Below, piece by piece: positions 1 to 8,260 of a stretch of 64,000 nucleotides of DNA. The stretch is taken from the NCBI RefSeq assembly GCF_004216695.1, contig NZ_SGXC01000002.1, positions 806,001-870,000 on the forward strand, given 5' to 3'. The position numbers and the translations under genes are program-made. The notes below the pieces were generated by a model. The model saw only the letters and a list, made by a program, of their open reading frames with translations. It was not told the DNA's origin and did no database searches. Source of the DNA: Pigmentiphaga kullae. Its GTDB lineage: Bacteria; Pseudomonadota; Gammaproteobacteria; Burkholderiales; Burkholderiaceae_B. How positions within the stretch are numbered: the stretch's first letter is position 1; every line of letters begins with the position of its first letter.

Positions 1-621
1 CCCGGCAAGGTCGCATGGACCGGAGACAACCCCGGCATCTATCTGAAGGAAACCGACGACGGCCCCTGGACCGGCCTGGCCACCTACTTCCGCATCAACT
101 ACTCGCCCTTCGGGCTGGGCCGCGGCGTGCTGCTGCTCGAGCAGCCCGACGAGGCCGCCACCCTGCCCCGCGCCTGCAACGTCTGCATCACCGACAACGA
201 ACCGCTGGCCCGGTATCTGATGGCCGGTTTCTTCTCGAAGTTCGCCTCTTTTCGGGTGTCGGCGGGCACGCAGGCCGTAAGTTACCTGCCGCTGCTGGAA
301 GCCCGCTCCGCCGGCGACACCCGGTCGCGCTACCAGGAGATCCTGCGCTCGGCGGAACTGGAAGTGGTCATGACCTGGGACGGGCTGACCGAGCCCTATG
401 CCGTGGATATGCCGCCCGAAAAAGGGCCGACGCAGCGGCATGAGATGTACAGCCTGTTCATCGACGCGGCCAGCGCCGGCATCACCGTGAACGGACGGCC
501 CCTGCGGGGCCGCGTCACCACCCGCAACTTCGATGGCGGCAAGAAGAGCTCCGCGTTCCTGGCCTTCTCGGAATCGTGGATGGAAATGCCAGCGGACGAG
601 GCCGCAAGGGGGACGCCGTAA
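1..621 (+). CDS. Unrecognised protein, 5' end outside the window
   Basis: The frame is open from the first base to a TAA at 619-621, giving the last 206 residues. I do not recognise the family. The protein looks soluble: there is no hydrophobic segment, and the chain is acidic with several aromatic residues. The stop overlaps the ATG of the next permease gene by one base, so it is translationally coupled to an ABC transporter operon and is probably the enzyme or accessory protein that goes with the transported substrate. The DUF1116 protein in the same operon suggests a carbamoyl or amide compound, but that is inference. Confidence 0.8.
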   Translation, partial: PGKVAWTGDNPGIYLKETDDGPWTGLATYFRINYSPFGLGRGVLLLEQPDEAATLPRACNVCITDNEPLARYLMAGFFSKFASFRVSAGTQAVSYLPLLEARSAGDTRSRYQEILRSAELEVVMTWDGLTEPYAVDMPPEKGPTQRHEMYSLFIDAASAGITVNGRPLRGRVTTRNFDGGKKSSAFLAFSESWMEMPADEAARGTP

Positions 622-1490
622 TGACCGAATTCCTGCAATACCTCGTCTCGGGACTGGTGGTGGGCTGTATCTACGGCCTAATCGCCATCGGTTTCACAGC
701 CGTCTACAACGTCACCAACATCGTCAACTTCGCCCAAGGCGAGTCGGCGATGCTGGCGGCGCTCGGCACCTCGACGCTGCTGGCCGCCGGCGTGCCGCTG
801 CTGGCGGCCGCGGCATGCTGCGTGCTGCTGGTCGGCCTGCTGGGCATGGCCATCGAGCGCTACGCGCTGCGGCCGGTCGGCGGCGACGCGCTGCGCGGCA
901 TCATCCTCACGATAGGCGTCAGCGTGGTATTGCAGGGTTCGGCCGTCGTGGCCTGGGGCACGGACGCGCACGCGCTGCCGGCGTTCTCGGGCTCGGCCTC
1001 GGTTCACCTGGGCGGGGTGGCGGTACCGCCCCAGGTGTTCTGGGTGCTGGGCACCAGCGTGGTGCTGATGGCCCTGCTCTATCTGTTCCTGACCCGCACC
1101 TACCTCGGGCGCACCTTCCGCGCCTGTGCGATGAATCCGCAGGCCGCCTCGCTGATGGGCATTCCCTCCGGCGCCATGCGGGCCCTGGGCTTTTTCCTGT
1201 CGGGCACCGTGGGCGCGATCGCCGGCATCATCATCGCCCCCATCGCGCTCATGCAGTACGACAGCGGCGCGGCGCTGGGCATCAAGGGCTTCGTCGCCTG
1301 CATCATCGGCGGTTTCGGCAATCCGGTGGGCGCGGCCGTGGGCGGCATCTTCCTCGGCCTGCTGGAGGCCTTCTCGGCCGGCTATCTCAGCTCCGGTTTC
1401 AAGAACGCCATCGCCTTCGTGCTCCTGCTTCTGTTCCTCGTGGCCCGCCCCGGCGGCCTGTTCGGCGAATTCGACATGGTGAAGCGATGA
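621..1490 (+). CDS. Branched-chain amino acid-type ABC transporter permease, LivH family
   Basis: This is a 289-residue integral inner-membrane permease of the LivH type. About eight hydrophobic segments are visible, and the N-terminal stretch (about residues 10-40) ends in the family-typical NIVNFAQGE. The ATG at 621 overlaps the preceding stop; an in-frame ATG at 576 lies inside the upstream gene and is less likely. The gene is followed by LivM with an ATGA overlap and belongs to a five-part HAAT transporter operon. Family members carry leucine, urea, amides or aromatic acids, so the substrate cannot be read from this sequence. Confidence 0.93.
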   Translation: MTEFLQYLVSGLVVGCIYGLIAIGFTAVYNVTNIVNFAQGESAMLAALGTSTLLAAGVPLLAAAACCVLLVGLLGMAIERYALRPVGGDALRGIILTIGVSVVLQGSAVVAWGTDAHALPAFSGSASVHLGGVAVPPQVFWVLGTSVVLMALLYLFLTRTYLGRTFRACAMNPQAASLMGIPSGAMRALGFFLSGTVGAIAGIIIAPIALMQYDSGAALGIKGFVACIIGGFGNPVGAAVGGIFLGLLEAFSAGYLSSGFKNAIAFVLLLLFLVARPGGLFGEFDMVKR

Positions 1491-2452
1491 AAAGCCTGCC
1501 TCCGCTCGCGCTGACCGGCCTCCTGGGTCTGGTCTTCCTGTTCGGCAACAACTACGTGCTGAACCTGTTCGTGGTGTGCGCGCTGTGCGCCCTGCCCGCC
1601 GTCGGTCTGTCGCTGCTGGTCGGGCACTGCGGGCAGGTGTCGCTGGGTCACGCCGCCTTCGTCGGCATCGGCGCCTATGCCGCGGCCATCGCCTCCGAGC
1701 GCCTGGGCCTGGATCCCTGGCTGGCGGTGGCGGCCGCCACCGCGCTGTCCGCCGCCGCGGCCTGGGCCGTGGGCCGGATGGTGTTCCGGCTGCGCGGCCA
1801 CCACCTGGCCATGGCGACCCTGGCCCTGGGCATGATCGTGCACACCGTGCTGGCCGAATGGAAACCCGTCACGGGCGGTCCGGACGGCATCTCCGTCAGC
1901 TCGACCCTGCATGTCGCCGGCTTCGAGCTCGCTTCCGACCAGGCCTTCTTCATCGTGGGCTGGATCGCCGCCATCGCCGCACTGGTCCTGGCCGACAATC
2001 TGATCCGCTCGCCCTTCGGCCTGGCGCTGCGCGTGGTCGGCGAGAACGAGCGCGTGGCCGGTTCGATAGGTATCGCCCCCGCCCGCGTCAAGCGTGCGGT
2101 GATGGCCGCCAGCGGCGCGCTGGCCGGATTGTCCGGTGCGCTCTACGCGTTCTGGATGGGCTACATCAGCCCGGATCCGTTCAACGTGGCGTATTCGATC
2201 AAGCTGTTGCTGGTCGTCGCGCTGAGCGGCTTCACCGGCACCTGGCGCGTGCTGGGCGGCGTGTTCTTCGTCGTGCTGGTCAGCGAAGGCCTGAAATCCT
2301 TCGGCAGCCTGGACGTCGTGATCTACGGCCTGCTCCTGATCGCCACCATGCTGTATCCACGCTGCAAGGCGGGCGAGGCGGTGCGCGCCTTCCTGCGCCG
2401 CCGCGCCGAGGACAAGCGCAAGGTTTCCTCCATCATCGAGGCCAAGGCATGA
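1487..2452 (+). CDS. Branched-chain amino acid-type ABC transporter permease, LivM family
   Basis: The product is a 321-residue permease with about nine hydrophobic segments. It carries the LivM signature region GHCGQVSLGHAAFVGIGAY (about residues 46-64) and a conserved cytoplasmic loop with RVVGENERVAGSIGI (about 182-196). The start ATG overlaps the livH stop (ATGA) and the stop overlaps the next ATG in the same way, so the operon is tightly coupled. It would form the transmembrane channel with the upstream LivH-type protein and be driven by the fused ATPase downstream. Confidence 0.93.
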   Translation: MKSLPPLALTGLLGLVFLFGNNYVLNLFVVCALCALPAVGLSLLVGHCGQVSLGHAAFVGIGAYAAAIASERLGLDPWLAVAAATALSAAAAWAVGRMVFRLRGHHLAMATLALGMIVHTVLAEWKPVTGGPDGISVSSTLHVAGFELASDQAFFIVGWIAAIAALVLADNLIRSPFGLALRVVGENERVAGSIGIAPARVKRAVMAASGALAGLSGALYAFWMGYISPDPFNVAYSIKLLLVVALSGFTGTWRVLGGVFFVVLVSEGLKSFGSLDVVIYGLLLIATMLYPRCKAGEAVRAFLRRRAEDKRKVSSIIEAKA

Positions 2453-4044
2453 CCCAGACCCCTTCCCCCTTGCTGGAAGTCGAGGACGTCGCCATCCGCT
2501 TCGGCGGCCTGCAGGCCCTGGACGCCGTGTCATTCGACGTGCGGCGCGGCGAGATCCTGGCCCTGATCGGCCCCAACGGCGCCGGCAAGTCCACCCTGCT
2601 GAACGTCATCTCCGGAACATTGCGGCCGGATCGCGGGCGCGTGCGCTTCAAGGGCGAGGACGTGACCGGCCTGCCCGACCACGAAATCAATGCCCGCGGC
2701 CTGGCTCGCACTTTCCAGGCGGCCGAGATCCTGGCGGGCCTGACCGTGCGCGAGAACGTCATGGCCGCCGGCGTGCGCGGCGCCCGTAGCGGCTTCGCTG
2801 CGGGGCTGATAGGGCTGGGCTGGAAAACCGGCAACGCGGCCGACCTGCCCGGCCTGGCTGCACGCCACCTGGAGGCGGTGGGACTGGCCTCGATGGCCGA
2901 CGCCTCGGCCTCGCAACTGACCGCCGGGCAGCAGCGCCTGCTGGCGGTGGCGAGGGCCCTGGCCTCGGGCGCCGAACTGCTGTATCTGGACGAACCGGGC
3001 GCAGGGCTCAACGGCGCTGAAAAGGACATGCTGGCCGAGGCCATCCTGAACATACGCGGGCGCGGCATCACGGTGGTGTTCGTCGAGCATGACCTGGCCT
3101 TCGTCGGCAAGCTGGCCGAGCGCATCGTCGTGCTGCACCACGGCCGCGTGCTGGCGCGGGGCGAAGCGGCCGAGGTGCGGGCCGACCCGCGAGTCGTGGC
3201 GGCCTACCTGGGCAACACAGAGATCCCCGAGGGGATGCGCGGCGCCGCGCCATCCGGGCAGGCGCGCACCGCGCTCGTGCTGGAGAACCTGTCGGTACGT
3301 TACGGAGCGCTGGAGGCGCTGGTCGACGTCAGCCTTCACGTGCGCGAAGGCGAGATCGTGTCGCTGATCGGCGCCAACGGCGCCGGCAAGTCCACCCTGC
3401 TCAAGGCCATCGTGGGCCAGGTGCGGCCGCTCGCAGGCAGGCTGGTGTTCGAGCAGCGCGACTTGTCGCGCGTCGCGCCCGAACTGCGCGCGGGCCTGGG
3501 CATCGCGCTGGCGCCCGAGGGACGGTCGCTGTTTCCCAGCCTGAGCGTGGAGGAGAACCTGATGATGGGCTTCTATCCGCGCATGCGCCGCGCGGGCGTG
3601 CTGCAGTTGCTGGCACCGCGCCGCGAGACGGCCGAGGCGATGCGCGGGACCATGGAGGAAGTCACCACCCTGTTCCCGCGCCTGGCCGAGCGACTGCACC
3701 AACCGGCGGGGACGCTGTCCGGCGGCGAAGGCCAGATGCTGGCCATCGGCCGCGCGCTGATGAGCGGCCCGCGCCTGCTCATGCTGGACGAACCCTCGTT
3801 CGGGCTCGCACCGCAAGTCGCGCGCGAGATCCTGGAGTCGCTGCCACGCCTGACCGAACGCGGCCTGTCCATCCTGCTGATCGAACAGAATGCCCGCGCG
3901 GCCTTGCAAGTCTCGGACCGTGGCTATGTGCTGGTCAACGGCCGCCTCGCGGCCGAGGACAGCAGCGCGAACCTGCTGCGCCGCGACGACATCGGCGACG
4001 CCTACCTGGGCTGGAACGGCGAGAAACGGAGGCTGAGCGCATGA
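2449..4044 (+). CDS. Fused LivG-LivF ABC transporter ATPase
   Basis: The product has 531 residues and contains two complete ABC ATPase domains. The LivG-like half runs from residue 1 to about 255, with Walker A GPNGAGKST at 41-49. The LivF-like half starts near 275, with Walker A GANGAGKST at about 308. The first half has a degenerate signature, LTAGQQR, where the family usually has LSGGQ or LSYGQ. The second half has LSGGEGQ and Walker B LLMLDEPSFG. Most HAAT systems encode these as two genes. The fusion fixes a 1:1 heterodimer that energises the two permeases. A frameshift artefact is unlikely because the linker is open and in frame. Confidence 0.93.
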   Translation: MTQTPSPLLEVEDVAIRFGGLQALDAVSFDVRRGEILALIGPNGAGKSTLLNVISGTLRPDRGRVRFKGEDVTGLPDHEINARGLARTFQAAEILAGLTVRENVMAAGVRGARSGFAAGLIGLGWKTGNAADLPGLAARHLEAVGLASMADASASQLTAGQQRLLAVARALASGAELLYLDEPGAGLNGAEKDMLAEAILNIRGRGITVVFVEHDLAFVGKLAERIVVLHHGRVLARGEAAEVRADPRVVAAYLGNTEIPEGMRGAAPSGQARTALVLENLSVRYGALEALVDVSLHVREGEIVSLIGANGAGKSTLLKAIVGQVRPLAGRLVFEQRDLSRVAPELRAGLGIALAPEGRSLFPSLSVEENLMMGFYPRMRRAGVLQLLAPRRETAEAMRGTMEEVTTLFPRLAERLHQPAGTLSGGEGQMLAIGRALMSGPRLLMLDEPSFGLAPQVAREILESLPRLTERGLSILLIEQNARAALQVSDRGYVLVNGRLAAEDSSANLLRRDDIGDAYLGWNGEKRRLSA

Positions 4045-5264
4045 ACACAAAGTCTGCCTACGAGGCCGACGCCGCGGCCTTCGCGGCGATGATGGCCGTG
4101 CGTCCCGTGCTGACGGGGCTGCTGCCCGCGGCCTCCGCCTTCGACTATCCGGAACACACGCTGCTGCATGCTGGACCACCGTTCGCCGACATGCGCGAGG
4201 TGCCCGAGCCGGTGCTCAATTCCGCCGTGAACGCAGCCCTGTTCGAAGGCTGGGCCCAGGACCGGGCCGGCGCGCTGTACGCGCTGCGCAGCGGCCAGAT
4301 CACGCTGCGGCCGGCGCAGGATTTTCGCTGCGTCGTGCCCCTGGCCGGCATGCTCTCGCCCGGTCAGATGGTGCAGGCGGTCGCCGACCCGGCCAGCGGC
4401 CGCCGCTGCTTCGCGCCCCTGAACGGCGGCAACGCGTGGCCCATGCGCCTGGGGATGCCCCGACCCGAGGTCCTCGAGCACTTGCGCTGGCTCAACGGCG
4501 AGTTCGCCGGCATGGTGCGCGCGGGCTGCGAGTCGGGCCTGGAGTTGCTGGCGATCGCCGACCTCGCGCTGTCGCGCGGAGACGACTGCCATGGCCGCAC
4601 CGCGGCCGGCACGGCGATCCTGGCCGAGCGGCTGCGGATGGCCTCTCCCACCCCGAGCGAAGCGGAGCCGGCCTGGCGCTACCTGGACGAGTCGCCCGGC
4701 TTCTTTCTGAACCTGTGGATGGCCGCCGCCAAGCTCATCCTGTCCGCGGCCGAAGGCGTGCCCGGGGCCAGCCTGATCACCGCCATGGGCGGCAACGGCG
4801 TGAGGGTAGGCATCCAGGTCGCCGGCCGGCCGGGCACGTGGATCACCCAGCCGGCCCTGCCGCCGCGGGGAACGCTGGCCTCCGGACACAGCGCCGCCGA
4901 CGCCCTGCCCGCCATCGGCGACAGCGCCGTGGTCGAGGCACTGGGCCTGGGAGGCATGGCCATGTCCTATGCGCCCGAACAGCAGCGCGCGCTGGCGGCG
5001 TTCATGCCCGAGCCTTCCGAGGCGCTCGCCGCCTCGCTGCTGATGGGCGCCCATCCCGCCATGGATATCACGGCCCCGCGCATGGGGCTGTCCGCCCGCA
5101 GGGTGGCCGACACGGGCAAGACGCCCGTGGTCGCCCTGGGCATACTCGACGTCCGGGGCATACACGGACGTCTCGGAGGAGGCATCTGGCACGCCTCGCC
5201 GGAGCCGTTCCTCCAGGCGCTGTCGCACATCCAACCCAGCAACCCCCAAGGGGAGTCCCTATGA
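4041..5264 (+). CDS. DUF1116 family protein (YlbE/AllG-like)
   Basis: The product has 407 residues, is soluble and lacks a signal peptide. Two family-typical blocks are visible: RGDDCHGRTAAG (about residues 173-184), matching the conserved GDE-x-H-x-R block, and ITAMGGNGVRVGI (about 247-259). E. coli YlbE (AllG), a DUF1116 protein, is a subunit of oxamate carbamoyltransferase with FdrA and YlbF; that is established for E. coli only. No FdrA or YlbF homologue is visible here, so the enzymatic role is open. It sits between the transporter ATPase and its binding protein with ATGA overlaps on both sides, so it very likely acts on the imported compound. Confidence 0.75.
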   Translation: MNTKSAYEADAAAFAAMMAVRPVLTGLLPAASAFDYPEHTLLHAGPPFADMREVPEPVLNSAVNAALFEGWAQDRAGALYALRSGQITLRPAQDFRCVVPLAGMLSPGQMVQAVADPASGRRCFAPLNGGNAWPMRLGMPRPEVLEHLRWLNGEFAGMVRAGCESGLELLAIADLALSRGDDCHGRTAAGTAILAERLRMASPTPSEAEPAWRYLDESPGFFLNLWMAAAKLILSAAEGVPGASLITAMGGNGVRVGIQVAGRPGTWITQPALPPRGTLASGHSAADALPAIGDSAVVEALGLGGMAMSYAPEQQRALAAFMPEPSEALAASLLMGAHPAMDITAPRMGLSARRVADTGKTPVVALGILDVRGIHGRLGGGIWHASPEPFLQALSHIQPSNPQGESL

Positions 5265-6403
5265 AGCTCTGGAAATACGCAGTCGTCGCCCTTGCCGCCC
5301 TATCCACCCTTCCCGCCTCCGCCCAGGACCTCAAGATCGGCGCCTTGCTGGAGACATCGGGCGCCGTCGCCTCGCTGGGGCAGCCCACGCTGGAGGGCGC
5401 GCAACTGGCGGTCGACCAGATGAACGCGCGCGGCGGCATCGGCGGCCGCAAGGTGTCGCTGGTCAACCTGAACAGCGAAAGCGACAACACCAAGACTGTC
5501 TCCGGCGCGCGCCGGCTGCTGTCGCAGGAAAAAGTCTCGGCCGTTATCGGCCCCAGCAGCTCGGGATCGAACTTCGCCGTGGCCGATGTCTTCGAACGGG
5601 CCCGCGTCCCGATGATCGCCAATGGCGCCAGCCGCGGCATCGTGCTGCCGCCGGAGAAACGCCGCTACATCTTCATCGCGCCGCTGACCGATCAGATCGT
5701 GCAGACGGTCATGTTGCAGGACATGCAGGGCCGCGGCATCAAGCGCGTGGCCATGCTGAACTCGGACGTGGCCTTCGGCACCAACGGCCGCGACACGCTG
5801 GCGGCGCTGGCCGGCCAGTACGGCATCGAGGTCGTCGCCAACGAGACCTTCGGCAACGCCGATACCGACATGACGCCGCAACTGGCCAAGCTGCGCGGCA
5901 CCACGGCGCAGGCCATCGTGCTGTGGGCCACCGGGCCGGGCCTGGCCATCGCCACCCGCAACCATCGCGCGCTGGGCATCGACACGCCGTTGTACGTCAC
6001 GCACGCGGCCAATGACTTCAACTACCTGCGGCTGGCCGGCGACGCCGCCAACGGCATCCTGCTGCCATCCTCCAAACTGTACGTGGCGGCCTCGCTGCCC
6101 GATGCCGATCCGCAGAAGAAGGTGCTGCAGGACTTCCTGGCCGCCTACCAGCAGAAATACGGCAAACCGCCGTCGACCTTCGCCGCGAATGGCTTCGACT
6201 CGGCCAATCTGCTGCTGCACGCGATGCGGACGGCAGGCGCCGATGCCTCGGCGATCCGCGACGAGCTGGAGAAAGACACGCGCTACGTGGGCGTCACCGC
6301 CGTCTACGCCTACGGCCCCACGGACCACTTCGGCGCGCAGCCCGACAGCGTGCGCATGCTGACAGTCAGGAGCGGCGGGTTCCAGCTGGCCTCGGCGCCC
6401 TGA
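5261..6403 (+). CDS. ABC transporter periplasmic binding protein (Leu/Ile/Val-binding fold)
   Basis: This 380-residue protein has a clear signal peptide (MKLWKYAVVALAALSTLPASAQ) cleaved near residue 22. The mature protein begins with the type-I periplasmic binding fold, recognisable by KIGALLETSGAVASLGQP and the later IGPSSSGSNFAVADV block. It is the last gene of the HAAT operon and overlaps the DUF1116 gene by four bases. It binds the transported substrate in the periplasm. The gene ends three bases before the stop of the convergent LysR gene, with no obvious terminator between them. Confidence 0.92.
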   Translation: MKLWKYAVVALAALSTLPASAQDLKIGALLETSGAVASLGQPTLEGAQLAVDQMNARGGIGGRKVSLVNLNSESDNTKTVSGARRLLSQEKVSAVIGPSSSGSNFAVADVFERARVPMIANGASRGIVLPPEKRRYIFIAPLTDQIVQTVMLQDMQGRGIKRVAMLNSDVAFGTNGRDTLAALAGQYGIEVVANETFGNADTDMTPQLAKLRGTTAQAIVLWATGPGLAIATRNHRALGIDTPLYVTHAANDFNYLRLAGDAANGILLPSSKLYVAASLPDADPQKKVLQDFLAAYQQKYGKPPSTFAANGFDSANLLLHAMRTAGADASAIRDELEKDTRYVGVTAVYAYGPTDHFGAQPDSVRMLTVRSGGFQLASAP

Positions 6404-6406
6404 CGG

Positions 6407-7375
6407 TCATTGCGCCTGGATGAGCAGGTCGTCGACCAGCACGGAGATCTGCTCGACGATGGCCGCCGCGACGCGAGGATAGTGATAGCGATAGGAATAC
6501 GCCACCACGATATTGGGTTGACGCACATGCGACTCGAAGGCGCGCGACACGATGCTGCCCACGCCCGGCAGCACGTAGGGCGGACAGAAGTTGAGCAGCG
6601 AGAAGCCATGCCCGGCGGCCACCATGCCCAGCAGCATGCCGATGGACGACACGGCCTGGGCGATGCGGGGCATGACACCGTTGGAACTGAACGCGGTCAG
6701 CATGTATTCGCGAGTGCGCGGCAGGTCCAGCAATACCAGCGGTTCGGTATTGAGGTCCGCCGTCGTCAGCGAGCCCCGGTCGGCCAGCCTGTGCTCGGAC
6801 GGCAGCACGACCTGCAGCGGCGCCGGGCGGAGCGTGACTACCTGCACGCCCGACGGGATCTCGAAGTCGTAGAGCACGGCCAGGTCCAGCGAGCCGGTGC
6901 GCAGCCCTTCAAGCAGGTATTCGTGATGGCCTTCGTTCCAGGTCAGGCGAGCGCCGGGCAGTTGTTCGCGCACGTGGCGCAACAGCGGCGGCACCACGAA
7001 GGGCGCGAAGGTCGTCAGGCAGCCCACCCGCACCTGGCCGCGCAGGTCGCCGCGTTCGAGCACGCTGTCGCTGCCCAGGCCCCAGGCATCCTGCAGGATG
7101 CGCCGGCACTGGACCGCGAAGGCGCTGCCGTACTCGGTCAGGATCAGGCCGCGGGCATGGCGCCGCCGGAACAACTGCGTGCCCAGCGTGGCTTCGAGGT
7201 GCGCGATCGCGGCCGATACCGCGGGCGCCGAGACGTGCAGGGCCTGCGCCGCCTGCTGCACGGATTGATGCTGCGCGGCGGCCAGGAAATAGGAAAGCTG
7301 CCTGAGCGAGAAGTCGGGCGCCCGCAGCGCGCCTTCGAGCTGGGGGTCGGGCGACCCGTGGACATTCTGGAGCAC
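6407..7375 (-). CDS. LysR-family transcriptional regulator
   Basis: The product has 322 residues. An N-terminal winged helix-turn-helix (about residues 24-83, FSLRQLSYFLAAAQHQSVQQ onward) is followed by a co-inducer binding domain. The start is a GTG preceded by AGGA at six bases; no ATG is available early in the frame. It is divergent from the MDR-amidase-reductase operon across only 84 bp and is the natural regulator of that operon. It could equally control the ABC transporter operon that ends next to it. Confidence 0.9.
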   Translation of the reverse strand: MLQNVHGSPDPQLEGALRAPDFSLRQLSYFLAAAQHQSVQQAAQALHVSAPAVSAAIAHLEATLGTQLFRRRHARGLILTEYGSAFAVQCRRILQDAWGLGSDSVLERGDLRGQVRVGCLTTFAPFVVPPLLRHVREQLPGARLTWNEGHHEYLLEGLRTGSLDLAVLYDFEIPSGVQVVTLRPAPLQVVLPSEHRLADRGSLTTADLNTEPLVLLDLPRTREYMLTAFSSNGVMPRIAQAVSSIGMLLGMVAAGHGFSLLNFCPPYVLPGVGSIVSRAFESHVRQPNIVVAYSYRYHYPRVAAAIVEQISVLVDDLLIQAQ

Positions 7376-7459
7376 GGTTGATCCTGATGGTGGCCGCGGA
7401 CAGGGTCACGCGCGCCGGCGGACAGACGAGTCGATTCAAGGTACAGAGGAAAGCCATCG

Positions 7460-8260
7460 ATGACAACCGGGATTCCCCCCTCTTCCCCCGGCGCGGGACG
7501 CCTTCTGATCGAGGTGCGGCGCATAGCGCCGGACCTGGCTTCGGCGCTGGTACCCGGCGTCCCGGTCGTGGGTCGTGTCCTGCGCGAGGCGACGGGTGGC
7601 CCGGCCGCCGGCGCCCGCGTGGCCGCGATGGCGCCCGACGCCGGCATCCCGGGGATGGCCGTCGCCGTCGATGGCGCGCTGCCCGTTCCCGCCACGCTGG
7701 ACGATGGTGCCGCCCTGCTGCTGCCCGCGCTGTGGCCGGTGGTCTGGTGGACGCTGGCCGACCGGCGCCTGGCCCGCCCCGGCGACACGGTGCTGGTACA
7801 CGACGCCGATACGCCCTGGGGTCTGCTGATGACGGCCCTGTCCCGCGAACTGGGCGTCCACCCACTCGCGGCAACGGCCACGAGCGACGGCATGCGGCAG
7901 GCGATGCGGGCCGGCGCGCACGATGGCGCGCTGTACACGACGGACTGGCCGGTGCTGCTGCGCGAACATGGCGGCGCCGACGTGGTGCTCGATCCTTCCC
8001 ATGGCCAGCATCTGCCAGCGTCGCTGGGCTGCGCCCGGCAGGGCGCACGGCTGGCCGCGCTGGGCATCGTCACAGCGGGCCAGGACATCGCGATGCCGCT
8101 ATCGGCGCTGCGCCGGCGCAATGCGAGCCTGCACGCCATCCGGTGGGACCCCGTCCGCCACCGGACCCACGCCGCGCGCGCGGCACGCGAATTGCCCGCC
8201 CTGGTCGAGCACGTGCGTGATGCGCTCGACGCTTCTCTCAACCTTCTCTGCATGCAATGA
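7460..8260 (+). CDS. Zinc-free MDR-type dehydrogenase-like protein, short
   Basis: The product has 266 residues and resembles the quinone-oxidoreductase branch of the medium-chain dehydrogenases. The middle part fits the nucleotide-binding half: GDTVLVHDADTPWG replaces the usual glycine-rich GDxVLVxGAxGGVG, followed by GADVVLDPSHG. The family usually has about 320 residues, so the catalytic N-terminal half is shortened, and the degenerate glycine motif makes NAD(P)H binding doubtful. Start ATG 7460 has GAGGA upstream. It is the first gene of an operon with an amidase (ATGA overlap). It may be a structural rather than an active dehydrogenase. Confidence 0.7.
   Translation: MTTGIPPSSPGAGRLLIEVRRIAPDLASALVPGVPVVGRVLREATGGPAAGARVAAMAPDAGIPGMAVAVDGALPVPATLDDGAALLLPALWPVVWWTLADRRLARPGDTVLVHDADTPWGLLMTALSRELGVHPLAATATSDGMRQAMRAGAHDGALYTTDWPVLLREHGGADVVLDPSHGQHLPASLGCARQGARLAALGIVTAGQDIAMPLSALRRRNASLHAIRWDPVRHRTHAARAARELPALVEHVRDALDASLNLLCMQ

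Noticed and set aside
1382-4179. Long minus-strand open frames opposite the Liv genes
   Set aside because: They are rich in Arg, Gly, His and Gln with no motifs, typical shadows of GC-rich coding DNA. The plus-strand genes have clear family motifs.
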